NCBI RefSeq assembly: GCF_011516635.5 | Contig: NZ_CP096257.1 | Coordinates: 120,132-184,131 of the forward strand | Source: Bradyrhizobium barranii subsp. apii | Lineage (GTDB): Bacteria > Pseudomonadota > Alphaproteobacteria > Rhizobiales > Xanthobacteraceae | Direction of reading: 5' to 3' | DNA: 64,000 bases | In this document: piece by piece, positions 1-7,668 of the stretch | Layout of the letters: every line of letters starts with the position of its first letter | Numbering within the stretch: position 1 is the first letter of the stretch | The notes under the pieces: model-generated | Seen by the model: only the letters and a program-made list of their open reading frames with translations | Database searches by the model: none | Told to the model about the DNA's origin: nothing | Translations under genes and position numbers: made by a program

Positions 1-1878
1 GTGGCCGCCGGGACCGATGTCGCGACGATCCAGGGGGTTTTGCAGAACGAACTGAGCAAACGGGGGGTCACGAAACTCGCGCTCGCTGCCGAGCGGCAGC
101 TCCTTCGCCTGACTGCTGACTTCGACATAGTGCTCAAACCGGAAGATATGCCTCCCGGACTCGACAAGGCGGATCTCCTCTCCAAACTGAAGCCCCAAGT
201 CGCCGGTCGGATCGACGTGTTCCTCGGCGCCGCCGCCGACTTGACCTCGTCTGCGGAGCGCACGTTGCGCGTGAAGCTCTTACCGGTCGTGCGTGGTCTC
301 GAGATCCAAAAACTCACGGTGGCCGGCCGCTACGATATGACCGAAGCCGGCGACCTCCTGGCGGCCGTCCTCAATCGCTATGCGGATAACCTCAGTGCAG
401 CGATCGGCGGCGATCCGGTGCTGAACATCGAACTTCCGACCACTCTTCAGAAGGAGTTCGACGTGTCCGGACCGATCCACGTCGATCTCAAGGAAGCTCC
501 GGACCTCAAATTGACGCTCGCGGCGCATTCCGTGAAAAGCCCATTCGGCCTGGCCGCCGCTGCTTGGCTGATCGATCAAGGCAAGATCGAAGCCGTCTTT
601 CAGCTTGCGCCCCTCGGAGACTTGCCACCGAAACCGCCCGAGAAGGTCGGAACGTTCGACGAAGTCAAAACCGTAATTCGGAACAGCACGAACGACGCGC
701 TCGGCATCGCCGATCCCCCGCCCGGGATATGGCTCGCGATCGGCAAAGCCCTTATCGCGAAGAGTCTCGACCACGCCTTCTCGGAAGCGCAGCCGTGTCT
801 GACGGGTGAGGGGTCCATTCCGCGCGAGGAATTTTCGCAAAAGGTTCCGACGCCTGACGCTTCGTCGATCGACTGCACGCCACGGAAGGATTGCACGCCT
901 ACGCGGCAATGCGACTTGCAGGAAGACACCAGAGACTGCCGACGGCCGCGCAACTGCACGCACAATCACGACGAGCGGGAATGCAACAAGTGCATCGCCT
1001 CGGCGTTCGGGCATTGCATAACTCACGGCAACGACCCCTTCTGCGAGGCGGCCAAGGCCGCACAAAATGCCGCCTATGACACCGACTTCAACGCTTGCAA
1101 CGCGCTCGGCCCTATCATGGATGCGGTGTGCGAGGCCGAAAAGGCGACGCAAAACGGCCTGTACTCGACCGCAAAGTTGAAATGCGAGGCGGACAAGAAA
1201 GCCGAAAGCGTCGCTTGCGAGGCGGCCAAGACGTCGGAAAAATTCGCGTGCGAGGGAGAGAAGGGCGTCATCGACGGACTTCACCGCACCGGCAACTTGG
1301 CAAACATCGACGGCAGCGTCGCCGGAAACGGCAATCTGAGGATATGTTTCAGAAATGTCCACGTCAGCGAGAACATGGACAAAGTCACTCTCGCGCTCGA
1401 AGCGGACGGGAAGGCCGATATCGATACCCATTTCAAGTTCGTGCCGCTCGACGTGGCCGGGCACGTTCTCTGTCCGTTGGAGTGGACGGCGGACAAGCGG
1501 ATCACGGCCTCGATACCCCTGCAGTCCGTCGCGACCGCCATGTCTTTGGTGCGAAAGGACGCTTCGTCGGACCTTTCGTACGAGGGCAAACTCGACGGTC
1601 TGGCGCTCAAGTTGCATTTCCAGCCCAGCCCGCTGTCGCTGGTGCTGCAGAACGTGAACTTCGCGCTCGCCTGTCCTCCCGCTGCAGGACTTATCAACGG
1701 GCTGACCCGCGGCCTTGGCCCGCTGCTGCCGGAATTCCTCAAGGATTTCACCTACAAGACGAAACCGGTATCGTTTTCATTTTCGCCGACCTTGCCGACC
1801 CAGACCGTCCTCGGCCAGAAAATAAAACCGGTCCTTTCCGAAAACTCCGCGGCGTTCGTCCTTACCGGCAACCCTTAG
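1..1878 (+). CDS. Cys-rich hypothetical protein, possibly 5'-truncated by the window edge
   Basis: I do not recognise a family. The frame is open from base 1 (GTG), so the true start may lie upstream; 625 residues are visible. Two similar beta-rich looking halves (about residues 90-260 and 440-600) flank a cysteine-rich linker at about 280-430. The linker first has a dense run of CTPxxxC-type cysteines and then repeats of the pattern Cys-Glu-Ala-x-Lys followed by Asn/Tyr and another Cys, about every 14-28 residues. There is no visible signal peptide, but the N-terminus may be missing. The repeated spacing suggests disulfides or metal binding; that is inference. The gene converges on a small minus-strand gene, with a hairpin between them. 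The long antisense frame opposite it is a shadow. Confidence 0.6.
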   Translation: MAAGTDVATIQGVLQNELSKRGVTKLALAAERQLLRLTADFDIVLKPEDMPPGLDKADLLSKLKPQVAGRIDVFLGAAADLTSSAERTLRVKLLPVVRGLEIQKLTVAGRYDMTEAGDLLAAVLNRYADNLSAAIGGDPVLNIELPTTLQKEFDVSGPIHVDLKEAPDLKLTLAAHSVKSPFGLAAAAWLIDQGKIEAVFQLAPLGDLPPKPPEKVGTFDEVKTVIRNSTNDALGIADPPPGIWLAIGKALIAKSLDHAFSEAQPCLTGEGSIPREEFSQKVPTPDASSIDCTPRKDCTPTRQCDLQEDTRDCRRPRNCTHNHDERECNKCIASAFGHCITHGNDPFCEAAKAAQNAAYDTDFNACNALGPIMDAVCEAEKATQNGLYSTAKLKCEADKKAESVACEAAKTSEKFACEGEKGVIDGLHRTGNLANIDGSVAGNGNLRICFRNVHVSENMDKVTLALEADGKADIDTHFKFVPLDVAGHVLCPLEWTADKRITASIPLQSVATAMSLVRKDASSDLSYEGKLDGLALKLHFQPSPLSLVLQNVNFALACPPAAGLINGLTRGLGPLLPEFLKDFTYKTKPVSFSFSPTLPTQTVLGQKIKPVLSENSAAFVLTGNP

Positions 1879-1894
1879 CCCGAGCCGTCGGGCT
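1877..1894. terminator. 7-bp hairpin between convergent genes
   Basis: AGCCCGA (1877-1883) pairs perfectly with TCGGGCT (1888-1894) around a GCCG loop. It overlaps the stop of the Cys-rich gene and the stop of the opposing small gene. There is no clear T-run on either side, so the terminator role is inferred from position only. Confidence 0.35.
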
Positions 1895-2070
1895 CAAACA
1901 CTTCGCGCGGAATGTAACGCCGGAGTACCGCGGGCCCCTCTGCCGTCCCCGATCGCGATGCCGAGCGCCTCGGTCGAGAACTCGAGAATGCGCCTGACTT
2001 CGCTCAGGATGCGTCGCCATTCGGCGACCTCGATCCATCGCGTCTGCTTCCAATAGTGCGTGTATTCCAT
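1894..2070 (-). CDS. small hypothetical protein, 58 aa, perhaps the N-terminal part of a longer family
   Basis: An ATG at 2070 opens a 58-residue frame beginning MEYTHYWKQTRWIEVAEW and ending at a TGA at 1894-1896. The opening (Met-Glu-Tyr-x-His-Tyr then an acidic/Trp helix) resembles a widespread family of plasmid and phage hypothetical proteins that are usually longer. After about residue 45 the sequence becomes basic and low in order, so a frameshift or truncation near 1930 is possible. No function is claimed. Confidence 0.35.
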   Translation of the reverse strand: MEYTHYWKQTRWIEVAEWRRILSEVRRILEFSTEALGIAIGDGRGARGTPALHSARSV

Positions 2071-2314
2071 GTCATGCTCCAGAGGTTGGTTGAACCTCCG
2101 AGCGCTAACTTGTGTTGCTCGAGCTCGGCTACTCGTGCTCTGCTCAAGAGCTTGTGGATATGGTGGAAAACGAAGGGCTAACGAACGATTTCGTTAGCGC
2201 AGGGCCATAGAACCGGGGAAAGTCGGGATTCGGAAAAACCAAGCCGCCGGCGGAAGCCTGAACTTGAGCCCGTCATCGCTTGGATTCGGGACCCGCCATA
2301 CCCACATCGCGGCC

Positions 2315-3151
2315 ATGCTTCACGCTCCGACTCCGACCGCCCTGGCTCTGCCGGGTTGGATCGAACCTCACGCCGGGCTGCTTCGGCAGCCACCCGGCGG
2401 TCAGCTGCTGTACAAGGTCATGAGCGTGGAGAATTGCGTCCGTTCCATCGAGGGCGGCTATCTGCATTTTAATCGCGTCGATTCCTACAAGGATTTCCCG
2501 GACGCCGACCGTCACGACGGCGAACAATTGCCGGGCGACCGCGCGGGCAACGCGGCCGCGACCTTCGCAAAGGCGCCGGGGTTCTCTGTTGCCCACTACT
2601 ACGACCAGTCGCGATCGCGGACATACGCCTTCTGCGCCGCGCTCGAAGACACCGATCACGCCTGGACCTACGGCGGCGGCACAGCGAGGGGCAACGTCGG
2701 CCTGGTGTTCGACTTCGACAAGCTCCGCGCCACCCTGAACCGCGCGTTGCTATCAGGCGGAGCCGCATTGGAATTCAATGGCGCCCGGTGCCGCCAGATC
2801 TTCGACCTGAACTATGGCATCGTCAACTACGTCGATTGGGAGAGCCATCGCGCCAACGAGTCCCGGTTGCCCAACCCGATCATGTACACCTACCTGAAGG
2901 ATAGAGGACGGTTCGCCGAAGAGCGCGAACTGCGCATCTCGCTGTCCGCGCTCGGGATCGGCAAATTCGTCCTGGACGATCGTACCGAGATTGCCTTTCC
3001 GCAGCACTTGCACCTCGACTTCGATTTCAGGGCCGCTTTCGCCGATAACACGATCCGGGAGATCATCGCCGGCCCTCGTTGCGACGAGGATTTCCTGCGA
3101 ACCGAGCTGCGCCGGCTCGGCGCCGACCTTGTGCCGCGTGACCCGCCGTGA
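2315..3151 (+). CDS. DUF2971 family protein
   Basis: The protein has about 278 residues with the hallmark DUF2971 opening, a Leu-Tyr-Lys motif followed about 20 residues later by the sequence 'GGYLHFNRVDSYKDFPDAD' in which substrates of unknown kind are thought to be met. A TTG 51 bases upstream would extend it, but ATG 2315 is more credible. DUF2971 proteins are common in accessory and defence-rich regions; no biochemical activity is established. The gene overlaps the next one by one base (TGATG), so the two are probably translated together. Confidence 0.6.
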   Translation: MLHAPTPTALALPGWIEPHAGLLRQPPGGQLLYKVMSVENCVRSIEGGYLHFNRVDSYKDFPDADRHDGEQLPGDRAGNAAATFAKAPGFSVAHYYDQSRSRTYAFCAALEDTDHAWTYGGGTARGNVGLVFDFDKLRATLNRALLSGGAALEFNGARCRQIFDLNYGIVNYVDWESHRANESRLPNPIMYTYLKDRGRFAEERELRISLSALGIGKFVLDDRTEIAFPQHLHLDFDFRAAFADNTIREIIAGPRCDEDFLRTELRRLGADLVPRDPP

Positions 3152-4038
3152 TGAGCGCTCCGATCGACCATCATTTCATCCCGGCGTTTTTCTTGGCGCA
3201 ATGGGCTGACGGCAGCGGCAAACTGGTCGAATACACGATCAAGCATGACAAGGTTATCGCGAAACCCGTCGGGCCGCGGGCGACAGGGTACGAGCAGCAC
3301 TTGTATTCGTTTCCGGAGTTGCCGCCCGATGCCGCGCATTTCCTCGAGGCCGTTTTCTTCAACTATGCGGATCGCGTTGCGGCGGATGCGCTGCGAAACC
3401 ACCTGTCGGCGGCGCCGGCGCCGTGGACTACCGAATTGATCAGCGCCTGGTCGCGCTTCGTCATCGCACTGCATTTGCGTCATCCCGACGCGATGCCGGA
3501 ATTGCGTGCTGCTGCCAAATCCGTGTGGGATGGGGGCGGCGATGCCTATCAAACCCAGTATGAGGCGATCAGAAAGCCCGAGGACCCGCCGACTTTCGAC
3601 GAATATCTTGCGGCGCGCGATCCGTTGACCGCGATCAAGGTCAGCGTCAACATGATCGTGAAGGTGTTCGACAATGAGATTCTGGGCAAACACCTCAATA
3701 ACATGACTTGGGGCGTGATCGACGTCGGTCACTCGCCGTACCGCTTCCTCCTATCGGACCGTGCTGCCGTGTTCGCCAATCTCAACAATGCCGACGGGGT
3801 GGCGTATTTGCCGATCGGCCCGACCAAGCTTTTCGTGGCCATCAACAGCCCCGACCGCCTGCAGCAGTTGCGCAAACTGCCGCCCCGCGACATCGTCCAC
3901 AACTCCAACCGGTTTTTGGTCGGCCGCGCTCGCCGTTTCGTCTGGGCCCATGATCAATCGCAGAGCGCCTTCATTTCGAAGCATATGTCGCAGCGCATGG
4001 AGCCGACGCCGCTCTTCCCAAACATCGGACTGCCCTAA
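3151..4038 (+). CDS. DUF4238 domain protein
   Basis: The N-terminus 'IDHHFIPAFFLAQWADG' matches the start of DUF4238 proteins (HHxxPxxxLxxF/W), and the 295-residue length is normal for the family. A conserved Asp-Tyr/Phe-rich middle and a C-terminal 'LSDRA' type segment (about residue 195) also fit. Function is unknown; homologues sit in mobile and defence-rich DNA. It starts inside the stop codon of the DUF2971 gene, so the pair is most likely one functional unit. Its stop overlaps the stop of a small gene on the other strand. Confidence 0.65.
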   Translation: MSAPIDHHFIPAFFLAQWADGSGKLVEYTIKHDKVIAKPVGPRATGYEQHLYSFPELPPDAAHFLEAVFFNYADRVAADALRNHLSAAPAPWTTELISAWSRFVIALHLRHPDAMPELRAAAKSVWDGGGDAYQTQYEAIRKPEDPPTFDEYLAARDPLTAIKVSVNMIVKVFDNEILGKHLNNMTWGVIDVGHSPYRFLLSDRAAVFANLNNADGVAYLPIGPTKLFVAINSPDRLQQLRKLPPRDIVHNSNRFLVGRARRFVWAHDQSQSAFISKHMSQRMEPTPLFPNIGLP

Positions 4039-4187
4039 TCGACCTCTCCGAAGGTCCAATCGTCGAGTCGGATGAATTCGTGAAAGTTGCAGCGCGGGGC
4101 GGGACAAACCACGCTCGGCGACACATTCCCGTTGAGGTCGATACTGTGCCGCCGAAGTGTGAGGATATGCCCTGACGAACAAGCCAT
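4035..4187 (-). CDS. small Cys/His protein, 50 aa
   Basis: Read from ATG 4187 the frame encodes 50 residues starting MACSSGHILTLRRH and containing VVCPAPRCNFHEF. The early Cys and the CPxxxC plus His suggest a small zinc-binding fold of a type often seen in rhizobial plasmid and phage genomes. An AAGGCG stretch sits just ahead of the start. The rest of the 4039-4390 gap shows no other convincing gene. The protein is short and the family is not named with certainty. Confidence 0.4.
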   Translation of the reverse strand: MACSSGHILTLRRHSIDLNGNVSPSVVCPAPRCNFHEFIRLDDWTFGEVD

Positions 4188-4390
4188 CGTCGCCTTGAAG
4201 CGAGTTCGTGTGGAGGCATGGCAGGGGCACCAGCGGCCACGGTTTGGGCGATCGATCCCGACGATTTCCCGTCTTATCAAAACACGACGTTTTCGTCGCC
4301 ACCGGTTGCGGAGAATCGAGCGAACACTCTCGAGAGAGTGAGACCATCGATGCGGTACGACCAACATCTGAGTCAGGGCCCGCAAGATTG

Positions 4391-5317
4391 TCATCCTCCA
4401 AAGACCGCCGCTCTCCTATTCGACGCCACGCCCAGTGTTAGCACGGCTCGTGTCGTCGAGAAGCACTCGATGCGAAACTCCCACCCCTCGCCGCGAGCGT
4501 CCGTGAGGACGTCGGTGACCTCGAATACGGGGCCCCTAGTTCGATTTGTGGCATGCGCCTTGACGAATGAGAACGCCATTTCCGGCTCGATGTTCGAGAA
4601 GCTGCTCTTGAAGGCAGGCGATCTGATGAAGTACCGCCACGCCATGGGACCGTCATGGGCGCCGATCTCAGGAAACCTGGGGTGCGAACTGACTACGCCG
4701 AACATAGCCTGTTCTGGATCGCGACTTTCGATCAACCGCCAGAACGTCGACACGATGGAATTGTCGTAGCGTTTGGCGAGCCTCTTGACCGTTTCGAAAT
4801 TAGGCCTCAGGTCGCGAGCCTCAGTGGCGAAGCGATCGGTCATGAAGAGTAGGCGTCCCGCTCCATAGTTGGCCTCGGCCTCGATCGTGGCATGGCACGT
4901 TGGATCGAGGGTGACATTGTTGTCACCTAACAGGAAGTCTTTATGCCACCCGATGACGCTGTGGCTGATCTCGTGGCTTTCGATCCAGCGGTGCTTCGGC
5001 TCGGGTACCGTTTCGTCCAAAAGGATACGCATGGATGCCGGCACCCAGAACGCCGTCAACTTGGACTTTGTGAGTGCCTCGCTGAGATACTTGCCGACGT
5101 CAGGTATCGTCTTTCTCGCGAACAGCCTGAAGCGATGCGAGAGCTCATCGAGAAGGCCGGGATCCGTGCTTTTGTAGTATCGAAGATCCAAGTTCAGAAG
5201 CTTCCGGACCTCCGCAAGGCGGATTGGCGGCTCGGGATTGCCGAGGTCGCGCAGAATGCGGTTGACCTGGGCGTCGATCTCCCGCCTCTCGTATTCTCCG
5301 ACTTCGGCCTCGATCAT
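4391..5317 (-). CDS. ImmA/IrrE family metallo-endopeptidase
   Basis: The 308-residue protein carries the zinc peptidase signature HEISH at about residues 139-143 ('ESHEISHSVIGWH') followed by a second acidic motif 'EAEANYGAGRLLF' at about residue 170, as in ImmA of ICEBs1 and IrrE/DdrO-cleaving peptidases. In that family the peptidase cleaves a partner XRE-type repressor. Here the partner is directly upstream: the XRE gene ends 11 bases before this start. The C-terminal 120 residues are an additional domain without a clear match. It is the last gene of a four-gene leftward operon. Confidence 0.8.
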   Translation of the reverse strand: MIEAEVGEYERREIDAQVNRILRDLGNPEPPIRLAEVRKLLNLDLRYYKSTDPGLLDELSHRFRLFARKTIPDVGKYLSEALTKSKLTAFWVPASMRILLDETVPEPKHRWIESHEISHSVIGWHKDFLLGDNNVTLDPTCHATIEAEANYGAGRLLFMTDRFATEARDLRPNFETVKRLAKRYDNSIVSTFWRLIESRDPEQAMFGVVSSHPRFPEIGAHDGPMAWRYFIRSPAFKSSFSNIEPEMAFSFVKAHATNRTRGPVFEVTDVLTDARGEGWEFRIECFSTTRAVLTLGVASNRRAAVFGG

Positions 5318-5328
5318 CTTTTCATCCG

Positions 5329-5829
5329 CTACGCCGATTCATTCAGCATTCCGACGAACGCCTCCAGCACTTCAAGTTGCTCTCGCGAAAGACTGGAAAC
5401 ATCATCCGAATGGGCAGCGAACTGGACCGCCTCGTTATACAATCTCCGATCGACGGCGATCGTCGCACCGGACATCTGCGAAAGATTGTTCAAAGATACA
5501 CCGAAGAATTTCGAAAGATTATGGAGAAGGCGAGGTCGGGCCGTGTAACTCGGATTCGTCTCGACCTGTCGCAGTTCGTCTTCCAAGACGTCGGCACGCA
5601 CGGCTACCTCGGGCAGCGTCAGGCCATCCCGCATTCGCAATTGGCGAACGAGCGTCCCTAACGCGATCCTCAATTGCACGGCGGCTCGCGGAGCTACGAT
5701 GGATGATTTCCCGCGCGCCAGATCGTCCGCCACGATATTCCGTTCGAGCGCCCGTCCGGCGTCCGTCTCTATGTCCGGATCCGATTTGATCTTTTGTTCA
5801 AGCCATTCCGTTGAAAACAGGAGTTTCAT
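5329..5829 (-). CDS. XRE-family transcriptional regulator
   Basis: The 166-residue protein has a helix-turn-helix of the Cro/CI type at about residues 55-110 ('LGTLVRQLRMRDGLTLPEVAVRADV', then 'LRQVETNPSYTARPRLLHNLSKFFGV'). This is the usual layout of regulators paired with an ImmA/IrrE peptidase. The start overlaps the stop of the upstream GNAT-like gene by four bases, which suggests coupled translation. It probably represses its own operon and is removed by the neighbouring peptidase; that step is inferred from the family. Confidence 0.75.
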   Translation of the reverse strand: MKLLFSTEWLEQKIKSDPDIETDAGRALERNIVADDLARGKSSIVAPRAAVQLRIALGTLVRQLRMRDGLTLPEVAVRADVLEDELRQVETNPSYTARPRLLHNLSKFFGVSLNNLSQMSGATIAVDRRLYNEAVQFAAHSDDVSSLSREQLEVLEAFVGMLNESA

Positions 5830-6452
5830 GGCCGAACCTCCGCTCCCCTGAGGAATTCGATCGCTTGTTCTTCCGTCATTTCAAAGTAACGCATTTCCTC
5901 GGTCTCGTCGAAGCCGCAATCTGTTAGGCCCAGCTCATCCCGGTACCAGGTTTCGGATTGCTCAAGCGAATGCAGTCCTACCCTACCGCCAAACTCGAGA
6001 TCGAAGCTCAAGCTGACGCAGGTGGCGAAGAGCGCCCGGCCGACGCCCATGTATTTAGGCTTCGGAGAGAGCTTGTGTCTGTTCCATGGCGCGGTCGCGA
6101 TGCGGTCTATGTACGCAAGCTCTCGGCCTTTGTGCGGAGGCAATGTTGCAAATCTGGTCGCGATGTTGACGTTCATGATTCCTTGGGTGAGGCCGTCGCA
6201 TTCGATTACGAAATTCTCGTAGGCCAGGGTCGACTTCATTATGTCGTCCCATCCCCAGTGCGAATCTTGGGCGTTGCCTTCCACGGACGCAGCCCAGTCG
6301 GCGAAGTCCGCATTTCGCCGCACGAGGTCCGGCTTCCAAAGTTCTTCGTAATGGCGACGGTTGGTGTCGTCGGATCCGAAGAAAATCTGCGCCGGCTCCA
6401 TCTCGCCGGTATGCCGATTCAGCAGGACGCGGTCGCCGAGCAGCTTCTTCAT
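5826..6452 (-). CDS. GNAT-like acetyltransferase
   Basis: The 208-residue protein ends with a GNAT-like pattern: a 'YIDRIATAPWNR' beta strand at about 113, then 'GVGRALFATCVSLSFDLEFG' (acetyl-CoA binding loop and helix, about 136-155), then 'GLHSLEQSETWYRDELGLTDCG' as the C-terminal strand-helix unit. The substrate is unknown. It is coupled by four-base overlaps to both the upstream RHH gene and the downstream XRE gene. GNAT enzymes in operons with small DNA-binding antitoxins are often tRNA-acetylating toxins, but the XRE/ImmA company here is unusual, so a toxin role is only a possibility. Confidence 0.6.
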   Translation of the reverse strand: MKKLLGDRVLLNRHTGEMEPAQIFFGSDDTNRRHYEELWKPDLVRRNADFADWAASVEGNAQDSHWGWDDIMKSTLAYENFVIECDGLTQGIMNVNIATRFATLPPHKGRELAYIDRIATAPWNRHKLSPKPKYMGVGRALFATCVSLSFDLEFGGRVGLHSLEQSETWYRDELGLTDCGFDETEEMRYFEMTEEQAIEFLRGAEVRP

Positions 6453-6658
6453 AGTACGACGAGCTCAGCCTTATCCTTTGTCGTGGGATGCTCCACGAAG
6501 ACCTTCTCCCCGCGCTCGATGCGCTCGGTAACGGATTGGTAGAGCCGGAGCGCTTGGCGGAGCAGGGCGGTCTTTGACATGCCGCGCCGCTGCGAAAGAT
6601 CGTCCAGAACTTCCATTTCCTTGTCGCTCAAGATGAGCGTCATCTGCCGACGATCCAT
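6449..6658 (-). CDS. ribbon-helix-helix regulator or antitoxin
   Basis: Starting at the ATG at 6658 the protein has 69 residues: a basic beta strand 'MDRRQMTLILSD' followed by two helices 'KEMEVLDDLSQRRGMSKTALLRQAL', the ribbon-helix-helix layout of CopG/Arc-type regulators. The frame stays open upstream for 53 more codons, but that part overlaps the promoter region and is AT-rich, so 6658 is preferred. It is the first gene of the leftward RHH-GNAT-XRE-ImmA operon and a candidate for binding the GGCCATT sites at 6738-6769. Confidence 0.65.
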   Translation of the reverse strand: MDRRQMTLILSDKEMEVLDDLSQRRGMSKTALLRQALRLYQSVTERIERGEKVFVEHPTTKDKAELVVL

Positions 6659-6737
6659 GGCCAAACCTTGAATTTGCTTGCTGAATTGGCCCCAGTATGG
6701 ACTGTTTAGCCATAAAGTCAATAATGAACACACTAAA

Positions 6738-6774
6738 AATGGCCATTGACTACATAAAAAAGGGCCATTATATA
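6738..6774 (+). promoter_or_regulatory. sigma70-type promoter with repeated operator for the ubiquitin-like operon
   Basis: TTGACT at 6746-6751 and TATATA at 6769-6774 are separated by 17 bases, close to the sigma70 ideal. A perfect palindrome AATGGCCATT (6738-6747) overlaps the -35 box, and a second GGCCATT (6763-6769) lies 22 bases on, touching the -10 box. The site sits in the gap between two divergent operons, so a regulator from the leftward operon could control both. Binding is inferred. Confidence 0.6.
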
Positions 6775-6806
6775 TCGATCGAACCGATTTCCCGTTTTGG
6801 AGAACG

Positions 6807-7231
6807 ATGATGAGCAATGAATTGGAGAAGGCTGAGCACGATTTGGCAAAAGCGCGCGCAGATCTTGAAAAGGCCGAGGCTCACTACACCGAGGCCGAAA
6901 GGGAGATCGCCAAGGCGCGAAACGAACTTGAGGAGGCCGAGAAGGAGTTCGAGCGCATCGACAAGAAGGAGCACATCGAAGTCTCCATCTCGACGACCGC
7001 CGGCTTCTATCCGGCCGAAGGATTCGACTCGGTTCCCGAAAAGCAAGCGATCGAGCACGAATTGCACAAGGCGCAGCACGAGCTCCGGATTAAGGACGTC
7101 ACCGGCTGGATCGCAAGCGTCATCACGGCCGCCGGGAAAAGAACTCTGGATCCTTCCAAGAGCTACGCTGAAAACGGACTCTCGGAAAGGCCGAGATCGA
7201 TTGGGGTCCGAGCGAGGGAGGCGGTGGCTAA
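6807..7231 (+). CDS. ubiquitin-like modifier with N-terminal coiled coil; frameshifted near its 3' end
   Basis: Residues 4-53 form a heptad-like, Glu/Lys/Ala-rich coiled coil. Residues 56-120 are a ubiquitin-like domain (starts 'HIEVSISTTAGFYPAEGF', later 'VTGWIASV' and 'LDPSKSYAENG'). In frame 1 the product then runs into nonsense to 7355. One base short of that frame, at about 7182-7187 (TCGGAAAG), the DNA reads on as GKAEIDWGPSEGGGG and stops at TAA 7229-7231. That stop overlaps the ATG of the E2 gene (TAATG). So the intended product is about 141 residues ending in a free Gly4 tail, like mature ubiquitin. The sequence shows a single missing base, probably one G of a GGG run. Read error, recent mutation and slippage cannot be told apart here. 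Confidence 0.75.
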
Positions 7232-7668
7232 TGCATCCCGCTGCCGCGCAGGCCTTGTTCGAAGAGGAGACGAAGTGTCTCGGTCCCGCTCTGTGCGCCC
7301 GCCGTGGGTGGACGATGCATCGCATCGACTTCCCGATCATCAACTGTTCCTTTAGCGCCAGCGGCAGGACGTCGCTGCGGATGAACTTGACATGCGACAA
7401 CTGGAACGATTTGCCCCCCTCGATCCGTCTTGAGACGCCGTCGGGCGAGCCGTTGCGGGCGCTTTTGCCAAACCCCACTGGCGTCTTCCACGCGGGGCCG
7501 CACAATCTGACGAATCTGCCCTTTGTCTGCATGCGCGGGTCGCGGGAGTATCACACGCATCCCAGCCATGTAACGGATCTCTGGGACACCTGCCGAGGAG
7601 GATCGAGCTATACGATCGGCGGCATCATGACTCAAATTTGGAATGCTTGGCTCAAGGGAACAGGCTGA
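7231..7668 (+). CDS. E2-like ubiquitin-conjugating enzyme homologue
   Basis: The 145-residue protein has the order expected of prokaryotic E2-like folds: beta strands 'RIDFPIINCSFSASG' and 'SLRMNLTC' (30-55), a proline-rich turn 'LPPSIRLETPSGEPLR', then 'GPHNLTNLPFVCMRG' with Cys100 as the likely thioester cysteine and His91-Asn92 in the place of the E2 HPN motif. A conserved-looking 'REYHTHPSHVTDLWDTCR' and a C-terminal helix 'IMTQIWNAWLKG' follow. Assignment rests on this pattern and on its place between Ubl, JAB and E1 genes, as in the operons described by Iyer, Burroughs and Aravind. It starts in the Ubl stop codon and ends in the JAB start codon (TGATG). Confidence 0.7.
   Translation: MHPAAAQALFEEETKCLGPALCARRGWTMHRIDFPIINCSFSASGRTSLRMNLTCDNWNDLPPSIRLETPSGEPLRALLPNPTGVFHAGPHNLTNLPFVCMRGSREYHTHPSHVTDLWDTCRGGSSYTIGGIMTQIWNAWLKGTG

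Noticed and set aside
280..1617. 445-codon minus-strand frame opposite the Cys-rich gene
   Set aside because: Arg-rich, low-order translation with no motif; it is the antisense shadow of the plus-strand gene in GC-rich DNA.
7165..7231. Programmed frameshifting as the first explanation for the Ubl break
   Set aside because: No X-XXY-YYZ slippery heptamer or downstream structure is evident; a single lost base is simpler.
6807..7355. Taking the 182-codon frame as the natural Ubl product
   Set aside because: The last 55 codons overlap the E2 gene and look random, while the -1 frame gives a Gly4 tail with a stop overlapping the E2 start.
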